Shown here: positions 34,420 to 42,180 of the stretch, one piece after another
Layout of the letters: the number at the start of each line of letters is the position of its first letter
Numbering within the stretch: the stretch's first letter is position 1
NCBI GenBank assembly: GCA_964609245.1
Contig: CAZSSB010000014.1
Location: 1 to 64,000 of the forward strand
Direction of reading: 5' to 3'
Source: JAFGCY01 sp964609245
GTDB lineage: Bacteria > 4484-113 > JAFGCY01
Length of the DNA: 64,000 nt
Translations under genes and position numbers: made by a program
The notes under the pieces: generated by a model
Databases searched by the model: none
Seen by the model: only the letters and a program-made list of their open reading frames with translations
Told to the model about the DNA's origin: nothing

Positions 34420-35541
34420 CTACTCAGCCAGCAGCTCCTCGTAGAAGCTCAGCAGCTTGCGCTTTTCCGTGGCCCAGTTGTAGCGCTCCCGTGCCGCTCG
34501 CCGTCCGCGCTCGCCCATTGCCCTGGCCTCCGCTGGGTTCTCAATCAGCCACCGGATCGCCGCCGCCAGCGCCCCGGCGTCACCGGGCTCGACGCACAGC
34601 CCGCAGCCGGCCGCATCCACGATGCCGCGGTAGAGCGGGAAGTCCGAGACGATCACGGGCAAACCCAGCGCCATGTACTCAAACATCTTGGTCGGGTAGC
34701 TGCTGCGCATGTTGGGCGTCGGATAGAGCACCGCCAGCCCGATGTGGCAGCGCGCCAGGATGCGGTGCCCCACGCCGGCCGGCCTGAATCCGCGCAGCCG
34801 CACCCCGTCGAGGCCGTGCTGCTCCACGTATTCGCGGAGTTCCAGGCCGTGGTTCTCGTCGGTCGGTCCGATGCACTCGAAGTCCACGCGCAGCCCTTCG
34901 TCCCGCAGCAGTCTGACCGCCCTCAGCATCTCCCAGCTGCTGCGCAGGCCGGCGATCAGGCCGAAGTAGCAGACCGTGGGGATCGCGTTTTTCGGTTCGT
35001 CGATCTCCTCGAGCTGCCCCACGTCCGGCAGGTTGAGCACGTCGACGCGGCGCCTAACCCAGCGATAGCCGTCCTTGTAGGACAGCTCGGCGAAAACGAC
35101 CGCGACGTCGCGCAGCCAGTAACGTTCGAACCAGGTGTAGATACGGGCGACCAGCGGGGCGATCCATCTCGGCAGATAGGGCTTGGAGGCCGCCAGGGCC
35201 TTGGGCATGCACTCGTGCATGTCGTAGATCACCCGCCCACCGAGGCGCTTCAGCGCCGACGCCCGCGGCAGCAGCTCCGCGTCGTGGAGGTGATAGACGT
35301 CCCCGCCTTCCCGCCGGCACAGGTCCAGCGCGAGACCCGTCAGCCGCCACATCCGATCCAGCCGGTTGCGGGCCGGCGGCAGGCTCCGGATCTGGACGCC
35401 CTCGATCACCTCGTCGGCCGGGTGTGGCGCGACCAGCACCACCTGATAGCCCGCCTTGCGCAGCGCGATGCACTCCTTGAACAGAATCCGGCTGTCGAGC
35501 GCGTGATGCACGGTCGTAACGTGCACGGCCTTGGGCGTCAT
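34420..35541 (-). CDS. Glycosyltransferase family 4 (GT-B), copy A
   Basis: A 373-residue GT-B glycosyltransferase. The N-terminal half has HHALDSRILFKECIALRKAG, and the C-terminal GT4 (Glycos_transf_1) half has the E-x7-E type segment FEYMALGLPVIVSDFPLYRGIV, which binds the nucleotide sugar. It would add one sugar to the lipid-linked glycan at the cytoplasmic face. The donor and acceptor cannot be told from sequence. GGAGGG lies 7 nt before ATG 35541, and only 3 bp separate it from the upstream glycosyltransferase, so they are co-transcribed. Confidence 0.9.
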   Translation of the reverse strand: MTPKAVHVTTVHHALDSRILFKECIALRKAGYQVVLVAPHPADEVIEGVQIRSLPPARNRLDRMWRLTGLALDLCRREGGDVYHLHDAELLPRASALKRLGGRVIYDMHECMPKALAASKPYLPRWIAPLVARIYTWFERYWLRDVAVVFAELSYKDGYRWVRRRVDVLNLPDVGQLEEIDEPKNAIPTVCYFGLIAGLRSSWEMLRAVRLLRDEGLRVDFECIGPTDENHGLELREYVEQHGLDGVRLRGFRPAGVGHRILARCHIGLAVLYPTPNMRSSYPTKMFEYMALGLPVIVSDFPLYRGIVDAAGCGLCVEPGDAGALAAAIRWLIENPAEARAMGERGRRAARERYNWATEKRKLLSFYEELLAE

Positions 35542-35544
35542 CGT

Positions 35545-36762
35545 TCAGCCCTCCACCCTGCGGCCGGCAGCCGCGTCTTCGATCACGGCGATCTCGCGCG
35601 CCACCCGCTCCTCCCAGCTGAGCAGATACTCTTTGGCCGCCGCCCGTGCGCCGCGCTGCAGCCGCTGCCTGAGCTCGCCGTCTCTCAGCAGCCACTGCAC
35701 CGCGTCCGCGGCCTGCTCCACGCCATCGACCAACAGCGCCGACTCCTCGCTCCGCGCCACCGCGTCCAGACTACCGTCAGCCAGGCTGAGCAGCACACTG
35801 CCGGTGCCCAGCGCCTCCAGCGCCACGTTGCCCAGGTTACTGACTTCGTAGAAGGAAAGCACCGCCGTCGCGGCCGGCATCAACGCCAGCAGCGCCCGGT
35901 GGTCGATGGGGCCGAGGAACCGCACGACGTCCCCGAGCTCGAGTTGCTCTACCAGGCGGTCCAGCTGACTGCGGTAGTCCGCCTCGCCGTCGTGTCCGGC
36001 GAACAGCAGCTGCAGTTCGGTCGCGCCACGCTCACGCAGCAGCCTCAGCAGCTCGATCGCCAGGTGCTGCCGCTTGAAACTGTTGATGCGGCCGGGATAC
36101 AGCAGAAACGGCTCCCTGATGCCGGCGGGCAGCTCGACGGGCGGCTGATCGGAAGGGCGATCGACGCCATTGAGCCAGAACAGCAGCGGCGTGCCGCGGT
36201 CACCGATCTCGCGGTAGATGTGATCCGCCCGCGTCCCGTCGTTGGTGACCAGCAGAAAGGCCTTGCGGCTGCTGAAGGCCTGATAGTGCAGCGGATGCCT
36301 AAGCCAGACGCCGGCCCGGCCCCAGGGGCCGAGCCCCTCGGCCGGGAATTCATTGATCAGGTAGTTCACACCGTAGAGCCGCTGGCCGCAGGGAATCGCC
36401 GCACGCCGCGCCTCGATCGCGCCCAGCGTCCCCAGCGAGCCCTGGGCGTAGACGAAGTCATACTGCTGCTCTAGAATCCGACGCCGCGCCGCCAGCGCGA
36501 AGCGCAGCAGACGGCGCACGTCCCAGCGCGAGCCCTCCGGTTCCCAGGGGGCGGAGTGGATCTGCTGCGGGCTGAGCCAGTCCACGCCTAGTCTCAGCTG
36601 CCTCCCCTCGGGCCCGCCCACCAGCAGGTCAACCCGATGGCCCGCCTCGATCAGACCTTTGAGCGGCCGCATGAACGCGGGCATCCCCCGCGGAGCGCTC
36701 CCCTGGTACAGCACGTCGGCCAGCCCCGACCACGCGGCCGTCACGTAGAGGATTCTCAGCAT
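35545..36762 (-). CDS. Glycosyltransferase family 4 (GT-B), copy B
   Basis: A 405-residue GT-B enzyme. It starts MLRILYVTAAWSGLADVLYQ and has the donor-site features FLLYPGRINSFKRQHLAIELL (near 217) and LGNVALEALGTGSVLL (near 312). The cytoplasmic face of the inner membrane is the expected site. Middle gene of a tight operon: the acetyltransferase ends 15 bp upstream and the next glycosyltransferase starts 3 bp downstream. The ribosome site is poor (CGGGCCGGCG), so translation may rely on coupling to the preceding gene. Substrate unknown. Confidence 0.9.
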   Translation of the reverse strand: MLRILYVTAAWSGLADVLYQGSAPRGMPAFMRPLKGLIEAGHRVDLLVGGPEGRQLRLGVDWLSPQQIHSAPWEPEGSRWDVRRLLRFALAARRRILEQQYDFVYAQGSLGTLGAIEARRAAIPCGQRLYGVNYLINEFPAEGLGPWGRAGVWLRHPLHYQAFSSRKAFLLVTNDGTRADHIYREIGDRGTPLLFWLNGVDRPSDQPPVELPAGIREPFLLYPGRINSFKRQHLAIELLRLLRERGATELQLLFAGHDGEADYRSQLDRLVEQLELGDVVRFLGPIDHRALLALMPAATAVLSFYEVSNLGNVALEALGTGSVLLSLADGSLDAVARSEESALLVDGVEQAADAVQWLLRDGELRQRLQRGARAAAKEYLLSWEERVAREIAVIEDAAAGRRVEG

Positions 36763-36777
36763 CGCCGGCCCGCTTCG

Positions 36778-37386
36778 TTAGGCATCCCGCTCTCCCGACG
36801 GCGTCGGCTCGGCGGCTTCCGTTTCGGGGATGCTCATGCTGACCCGCGCCGGCACGCCGACCAGCACCACGTTGCCGCGGCGGAAGCTGCGCCCGACCAC
36901 GGAGCCCGCCGCCACCACCGTCCGGTCACCCAGCACCACGCCGGGCAGGATCACTGCGTTCATCCCGATCCAGCACTGCTCGCCGATCACAACGTCCCGC
37001 GGGGGTAGATGCCGGTCGGGGTCGCGCGGATCGTGGTTGGTGGTGATAATGCCGACGTTGGGGGCGATGTAGGTGCCCTTGCCGATGACGATGCGGCCGC
37101 CACGGGCGTTGGAAAAGTAGCAGCCGTGGGACTGGAAGTTGTTGATGTCGTCGGGGTCGAACTCGATACCGTCCGGCTCCAGCACGCGCGCCAGCGGCGT
37201 GACCGGCCACGGCACGTGGCGGTTGAAGCCCAGCAGCTTCTGCCACCACAGTCCGCGCCAGGCCCAGTACCAGCCCGCGTTGCTTTGCTCAAAGTGCCGG
37301 CCCCGCAGAAAGCGGCGGTCGAAGGCCAAACGGCAGATCAGCTTGACCAGCGGCAGGCAGGTTGCGAGCAGCATCCGCCTCAGCAT
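36778..37386 (-). CDS. Hexapeptide-repeat acetyltransferase (WcaF/MaaT-like)
   Basis: A 202-residue protein with a hydrophobic, aromatic N-terminal 60 residues, then left-handed beta-helix repeats (IVIGKGTYIAPNVGIITTNHD, VVIGEQCWIGMNAVILPG). The catalytic His of the NHD loop is visible. It belongs to the xenobiotic/maltose acetyltransferase-like group that O-acetylates sugars in capsule and O-antigen loci. First gene of the minus-strand operon leading through two glycosyltransferases to the asparagine-synthase-like gene. GGGAGG lies 9 nt before ATG 37386. The acceptor sugar is not predictable. Confidence 0.88.
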   Translation of the reverse strand: MLRRMLLATCLPLVKLICRLAFDRRFLRGRHFEQSNAGWYWAWRGLWWQKLLGFNRHVPWPVTPLARVLEPDGIEFDPDDINNFQSHGCYFSNARGGRIVIGKGTYIAPNVGIITTNHDPRDPDRHLPPRDVVIGEQCWIGMNAVILPGVVLGDRTVVAAGSVVGRSFRRGNVVLVGVPARVSMSIPETEAAEPTPSGERDA

Positions 37387-37540
37387 CTGGCATTACCTCC
37401 CGGCTGTGCTGCACGACTACCCACGGCTTGGACCATGGCGGTTGCGGAACAGGCGCCGCCGCAAGCACCGCGGCGCCCATCTTAGCATCGCGTGACTGGT
37501 ATCCTGCACGCTGGGGCTGTTGTGGTTGCAGCCCCGTGGC

Positions 37541-37546
37541 TATAAT
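37541..37546 (+). promoter_or_regulatory. -10 box (TATAAT) for the WbuB-like glycosyltransferase
   Basis: TATAAT ends 30 nt before ATG 37577. TTGTGG 15 nt upstream or CTGTTG 18 nt upstream could be the -35. It marks the divergent promoter region between 37386 and 37577. Confidence 0.5.
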
Positions 37547-37576
37547 ACTGAGGTTGTACTGAGGACTGGGCTGGAG

Positions 37577-38875
37577 ATGCACTTACTGCTGCTCTTCATG
37601 TACTACCTGCGCCCCGACGACCCGGGGATCAAGCGCTTCAACGAATTCTGCCAGCTGTGGGCCACCGAGCACGGGATGCGCGTCACCGTCCTTACCGGCC
37701 AGGTGCACTACAACACGGGCCGCGTCTATCCCGATCTGAACGGCCACCAGGTCGTCCGCGAGGATGACGGGCCGGTAGAGGTGCTGCGCGTGCCGGGACC
37801 CAACACGTTTCACCGCGGCTACGCAGGCCGCGCGATGAGTCAGATCGGCTGGGCACAGAACCTGCGACGGGTCTACCCGGACCTCGACAAGCCCGATCTG
37901 GTGATGGGCGTCTCGGTGCCGCTCTGGATCGCCTGGCCGCTGGTCGCCGCCCGCCGACGCTGGCACATTCCGGCGATTCTCGAGGTGCGCGATCTCTGGC
38001 CCGAGGCGATCGTGAATATGGGTATCGCCCCGGCCTATCACCCGGCCGTGCTGGGCATCAGTATGCTCGAGCGCTGGGCCTATCGCAACGTCGACCACAT
38101 CGTCACCATCTTTGACGGCCAGAAGGAGAACATCGCCGGGCGGCGCCTTAAGGCCGCCGACCAGATCGACGTGATCCCCCATGGCGTGATGCTGGACGCC
38201 TACGAGCAGGTCCCGCCCGCCGCGCGGGGAGAGATTCGGGCCCGATTGGGAGTCACCGACGATCAGCGGCTGGTGATCTACGCCGGATCCCACGGCCCGA
38301 TCTACAACCTCACGACGCTGATCGACACCGCCGAGCGGCTGCGCGACCGCGCTGACATCCAGTTCATCAGTATCGGCGACGGCTGGGAGCGTCAGAAGCT
38401 GATCGCCGACGTGCAGCGCCGCGGTCTGACCAACATCCGCTTCCTCGGCCCGGTGCCGGCCAGCGAGGTGCCGTCCTACCTCAGCGCCGCCGACATCGCC
38501 TGCTCGGTGGTCAACGCGAGGGCACTGACCGGCTGGAACGACCGCACGCGCGGCGCCTTCCGCAATGCGATGTTCGACTACGCCGCCGCACGCCTGCCGG
38601 TTGTGTTCAACGACCCGGGCTGCGCCGTCCACGAGGTCCAGGAACGGGCCCGCGGTGGTCTGTACGCCGACACAGCCCAAGGGGTGGAGGAGATGGTCCG
38701 GCACATTGCCCGGCTGGCCGATCGCCCCGACGAGGCACGCGAAATGGGGGAGAACAACTACCGCGGGATCGCACTGAAGTACAACCGGCGTAAGATGGCC
38801 AAGGTCTACGTAGAGCTGATGGAAAGGATGGTCGACCGCGCGGCGCAGCCCGTCACAGCTCAGATTCGAAGCTGA
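37577..38875 (+). CDS. Glycosyltransferase family 4 (WbuB/WcaI-like)
   Basis: A 432-residue GT4 enzyme. The segment ILEVRDLWPEAIVNMG (near 140) is characteristic of WbuB/WcaI-type transferases, which act on N-acetylfucosamine or fucose residues in O-antigen or colanic acid pathways; the donor here is not known. The C-terminal half carries YAGSHGPIYNLTTLI and FDYAAARLPVVFNDPG. ATG 37577 (MHLLLLFMYYLRPDD) was chosen as the family start; the ribosome site GGAG lies very close, so it is not ideal. Its last 23 bp overlap the 3' end of the convergent asparagine-synthase-like gene. Confidence 0.88.
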   Translation: MHLLLLFMYYLRPDDPGIKRFNEFCQLWATEHGMRVTVLTGQVHYNTGRVYPDLNGHQVVREDDGPVEVLRVPGPNTFHRGYAGRAMSQIGWAQNLRRVYPDLDKPDLVMGVSVPLWIAWPLVAARRRWHIPAILEVRDLWPEAIVNMGIAPAYHPAVLGISMLERWAYRNVDHIVTIFDGQKENIAGRRLKAADQIDVIPHGVMLDAYEQVPPAARGEIRARLGVTDDQRLVIYAGSHGPIYNLTTLIDTAERLRDRADIQFISIGDGWERQKLIADVQRRGLTNIRFLGPVPASEVPSYLSAADIACSVVNARALTGWNDRTRGAFRNAMFDYAAARLPVVFNDPGCAVHEVQERARGGLYADTAQGVEEMVRHIARLADRPDEAREMGENNYRGIALKYNRRKMAKVYVELMERMVDRAAQPVTAQIRS

Positions 38876-40478
38876 TCCGGCCGAGCCACTCGAGCGCCAG
38901 GAACGAGTTGATGTTCACCCCCCCGACATACAGCCGCCTGAACAGCTGCCGCGGCACGATTCCATACCACGCCAGCGGGTGGGTGCCGTACTTGAGCTGG
39001 CGCTGCAGCTGCAAGTAGGCCGCTGCCACCGCTGGCACCCGCTCGCCGACCGCCTTGACGGCTGCCGCCGTCGAGTGGAACAGGCGTCGCGCCATCGTCC
39101 CGGCACTCAGCCCTCGTGCTGGGTGCGGCAACGAAGCCGTCAGCTGGCCGAAGTACCGCCGTGCTAGTTGCCTGCCCAACCGATAGCGGCACGGCGTCTG
39201 GCTCCAGAACCGCAGTACCGCGTCATCCCAGAGCGGCAGCCACCAGTCGTAGCCCCAGTACTCGTACGTACGCACGGCGTTAGTGATGAACTTGGCCTGC
39301 CGCTCGCGGATCGCCCAGGCCTCGTACAGCGCCGCCGAGCTGACGTAGCCCGCGGTATCACCCGTCGCGGCCAGCACCCGGCGGCTGAACAGCTCCTCAA
39401 GTTCGCGCCGGCGATCCCCCCACGGCCACAGGCTGTAGTGCAGCCGCGCCGTTGCGCGCGCGACCGCTTCGGGCTCCAGCACGTCGTCTCGCAGCGGTGG
39501 CCAGTTCGGCGGGGTCCGCCTGGGCCGCACGAACGCCTCCGCCGCGTAGCCCGGCACGATCAGCGTTTCAGCGGGCAGCAGTCCCCGCTCGCGCAGCTGC
39601 ATGATTGCCGGCCATTCCTGCAGGATCGGCAGGGCGCACAACCCGTCGGCGAAGTCGTAATACTCCCGTCGCTCGGTGGTCCGCCACCACTGCGCCCAGA
39701 GCTGCTCGGTATAGGGTACGAACTCCCAGCGCAGCCCCAGTCTGCGGGCCAGCCGCCGGCTGCCCAGCGCGTCCTGATTGCCCGCGCGGCCGTAGGAGTA
39801 GGCAAACACGTCGTCGTAGCCCAGGCGCTTGAGCCAGATTGCGATCCGTCCGGAGTCGATGCCGGCGCTCAGGGCCAGCGCGATCGGCCGGCCGCCCGCA
39901 TACTCGATCAGGTGGCGCATCGCGCTGGCGGTTGCCTCGTCCAGCGCCGCCAGCAACTCCTCCTCACTGCGGTCGAGCAGCGGCCACCGACGCTGCGGGA
40001 AGTAGGTGGTGGTGTGCGTCTGCAGCTCGCCATCGACCACTCGTGCGGCCAGCAACTCACCAGCCTGCAGCTGCTTGACGCGCGGATAGAGCGTATCCGG
40101 GCCGGTCACGTACCCCGCGTATTCGATCTCTAACTCGGCGACGGGGTCGCGCTCGCTGTCACCGACTCGCTCGCGAACCCAGCGCGCACTGTCGCTGATA
40201 AACAACCGTCCTTCGACTTCGCCGTAGAACACCGGAATCGACCGGACGTGGTCCGCTGCGGCGATGGTCCACTCGCCAACCTGACCGATACAGGCGAAGA
40301 AGCCGCTCAGCGAGGACAACAACTGGGCGGCGGTCTGCACATCCGCTGCTCCCGGCAGCAGTCTCGCCAGCTCAGCCTCTCGCGCCAGCCGGCCCTTGTG
40401 GACGGCCGCTCCCCTGAACCACAGGCCCGCGAGGGCCGTCCAGCGTATGCCGTCAACCAGGTGGATGCTGATCTTCAT
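38853..40478 (-). CDS. Asparagine-synthase-like protein (copy 2), variant PP-loop
   Basis: A 541-residue paralogue of the 40475-42118 protein (shared YEYWGYDWWLP and VNINSFLALEWLGR near the C-terminus). The GATase-like half has no N-terminal Cys (start MKISIHLVDG). The pyrophosphatase loop reads LSAGIDSGR instead of SGGxDS, with Ala for the second Gly, so ATP use may be altered. It may modify a uronic acid carboxylate, as inferred for copy 1. ATG 40478 overlaps the upstream stop (ATGA), so it is coupled to copy 3. A fused or complexing partner may compensate for the changed loop, but this is untested. Confidence 0.85.
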   Translation of the reverse strand: MKISIHLVDGIRWTALAGLWFRGAAVHKGRLAREAELARLLPGAADVQTAAQLLSSLSGFFACIGQVGEWTIAAADHVRSIPVFYGEVEGRLFISDSARWVRERVGDSERDPVAELEIEYAGYVTGPDTLYPRVKQLQAGELLAARVVDGELQTHTTTYFPQRRWPLLDRSEEELLAALDEATASAMRHLIEYAGGRPIALALSAGIDSGRIAIWLKRLGYDDVFAYSYGRAGNQDALGSRRLARRLGLRWEFVPYTEQLWAQWWRTTERREYYDFADGLCALPILQEWPAIMQLRERGLLPAETLIVPGYAAEAFVRPRRTPPNWPPLRDDVLEPEAVARATARLHYSLWPWGDRRRELEELFSRRVLAATGDTAGYVSSAALYEAWAIRERQAKFITNAVRTYEYWGYDWWLPLWDDAVLRFWSQTPCRYRLGRQLARRYFGQLTASLPHPARGLSAGTMARRLFHSTAAAVKAVGERVPAVAAAYLQLQRQLKYGTHPLAWYGIVPRQLFRRLYVGGVNINSFLALEWLGRISFESEL

Positions 40479-42118
40479 CGATCCCACTGCCGTTCGTTCC
40501 CGCCGCCCAGCTTCAGTCTGCCCAGCCACTCCAGAGCCAGGAAGGAGTTGATGTTCACCGACCCGCGGAAGCTGCGCAGGAAGAAGCGCCGCGGCACGAT
40601 GCCATACCAGGCCAGCGGATGCGAGCCATACTTCAGCGGCGCCCGCAGCCGCTCGTAGAGCCGGCCGACCACCGGCACGCTGCCGCCCAGCGCCCGTCCC
40701 CAGCCGGCCATCGCGCTCAGCCCGATCAGCGGCCAGGAGGTGTGCGCCTGTCGGTGCCGGCTTCCACTGATACGCTCATACAATCCGCGGATGTGGCTGC
40801 GGGAGAACCGCCGGCCGATCCGCAACTCGACCGGGCACCGCATCCAGAACTGCGCGAATTCCGCGTCCCAGAACGGCAGCCACCAATCGTAGCCCCAGTA
40901 CTCGTAGGCGCGCATGGCGTTGACGATGAATTTTGCCTGCCGCTCTTGGATGCCCCAGGCCTCCACCGCGCAGGCCGAGCTGTGGAACCGGCTGAAGTCA
41001 CCCAGCGCGGCTTCAATTCGCCGCGCCACCAAAGGAGCCAGTTCGTCGCGCCGATCGCTCCAGTCCCAGAGCGAGTAGGTGTAGCGGATGATCGCGGCCA
41101 GCACGGTCTCCCCTACCACGCCCGTGTCCCGGTACACGCGGGCGGCCGCTGCGGTCCTGCGGCTCGCCGGAAAGGCGTCGGCGCTGTGTCCCGGTGCGAA
41201 GATCGCATCCTCGGGCACCAGTCCACGCCGCCTCAGCTCCCAGACCGCGGGCCACTCTTGATACACCGGCAGCGAGCACAGCCCGTCGGCGAACCGGCCG
41301 TACTCCTCGCGCTGAGGCGTATTCCACCAGCGCCGCCAGCGCTCCTCGGTGTATTCGCAGAACTCCCAGCGAATCCCCAGGCTGGCGGCCACCTGCCTGC
41401 TGGCCTCCGCTTCGGCGTTGCCGCGCCGCCCGTAGGAGTAGGCGATCACGTTGTCGTAGCCGAGCCGCTTCAGCATCACGGCGATCAGCCGCGAGTCAAA
41501 GCCGCCGCTGAGTGGAATCACGATGCAGCGCCCGCCCGCCAGCGCGATGAAGCGCTCGAACGCCCGCTCCAGGATCGCGTCCAGTTCCTCGCGCAGTTCC
41601 TCTTCGCTACGCACGGGGCCTTCCTCGTGCTCGTAGCGGAAGTACCGCTCCGTCTTCACGATCGGTGCGCCATCGGCGGCAAGCAGCAGTTCACCCGCCT
41701 GCAGCTGTTTGACGCGCGCGTGTATGGTGTCCGGGCCCGTGATATAGCCCGCCAGCTCGAACTCCAGTTCACTCACCGGATCGCGCGCCTCGTCGCCGAT
41801 CTGCTGCCGCACCCAGCGCGCGTCGTCGCTGAGCAGCAGTCCGTCATCGCGCTCCCCGTAGAACAACGGCAGCGAGCGTGTGCGATCAACGGCCGCCACG
41901 GACTCCCCGCTGGCCAGCGTGCCGACGGCGGAGAAGAGCCCGTTTAGTTCACGAAGCGTCCGCCTGAACTGGATGCCGTCGGCGCAGGTCGCGAGGTGCT
42001 GGCTGAGCGCCTCACCACTGAGCAGCCTGCCGCCCAGGAATGCCGTCCCGCGGGTGCAAAGGGCGCCGAATTCGTGCCACTGCTCCGAGTCGCGGATGTG
42101 GATCTGCACGCCGCTCAA
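40475..42118 (-). CDS. Asparagine-synthase-like protein (copy 3)
   Basis: A 547-residue paralogue with an intact synthase loop, IPLSGGFDSRLIAVM, and a GATase-like half (AAVDRTRSLPLFYGERD) that lacks the catalytic N-terminal Cys, so ammonia must come from elsewhere. It ends VNINSFLALEWLGRLK like copy 2. TTG 42118 was chosen because GGAG lies 7 nt before it; GTG 42109, three codons on, is the alternative. It follows the CocE hydrolase by 62 bp and overlaps copy 2, forming a three-gene operon. Copies 2 and 3 are closer to each other than to copy 1. Confidence 0.86.
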   Translation of the reverse strand: MSGVQIHIRDSEQWHEFGALCTRGTAFLGGRLLSGEALSQHLATCADGIQFRRTLRELNGLFSAVGTLASGESVAAVDRTRSLPLFYGERDDGLLLSDDARWVRQQIGDEARDPVSELEFELAGYITGPDTIHARVKQLQAGELLLAADGAPIVKTERYFRYEHEEGPVRSEEELREELDAILERAFERFIALAGGRCIVIPLSGGFDSRLIAVMLKRLGYDNVIAYSYGRRGNAEAEASRQVAASLGIRWEFCEYTEERWRRWWNTPQREEYGRFADGLCSLPVYQEWPAVWELRRRGLVPEDAIFAPGHSADAFPASRRTAAAARVYRDTGVVGETVLAAIIRYTYSLWDWSDRRDELAPLVARRIEAALGDFSRFHSSACAVEAWGIQERQAKFIVNAMRAYEYWGYDWWLPFWDAEFAQFWMRCPVELRIGRRFSRSHIRGLYERISGSRHRQAHTSWPLIGLSAMAGWGRALGGSVPVVGRLYERLRAPLKYGSHPLAWYGIVPRRFFLRSFRGSVNINSFLALEWLGRLKLGGGNERQWDR

Positions 42119-42180
42119 ACAGCTACTCCAGCCCGGGAAGTTCTGCGCTCGCGATTGTAACACCTTCAGCGGTGGCCCCG

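Noticed and set aside
34744..36474. 576-codon plus-strand open frame
   Set aside because: Antisense of two GT4 genes with clear GT-B motifs; it would span both.
32700..42118. True glutamine-dependent asparagine synthetases
   Set aside because: None of the three proteins starts with the catalytic Cys, and all lie in glycan operons.
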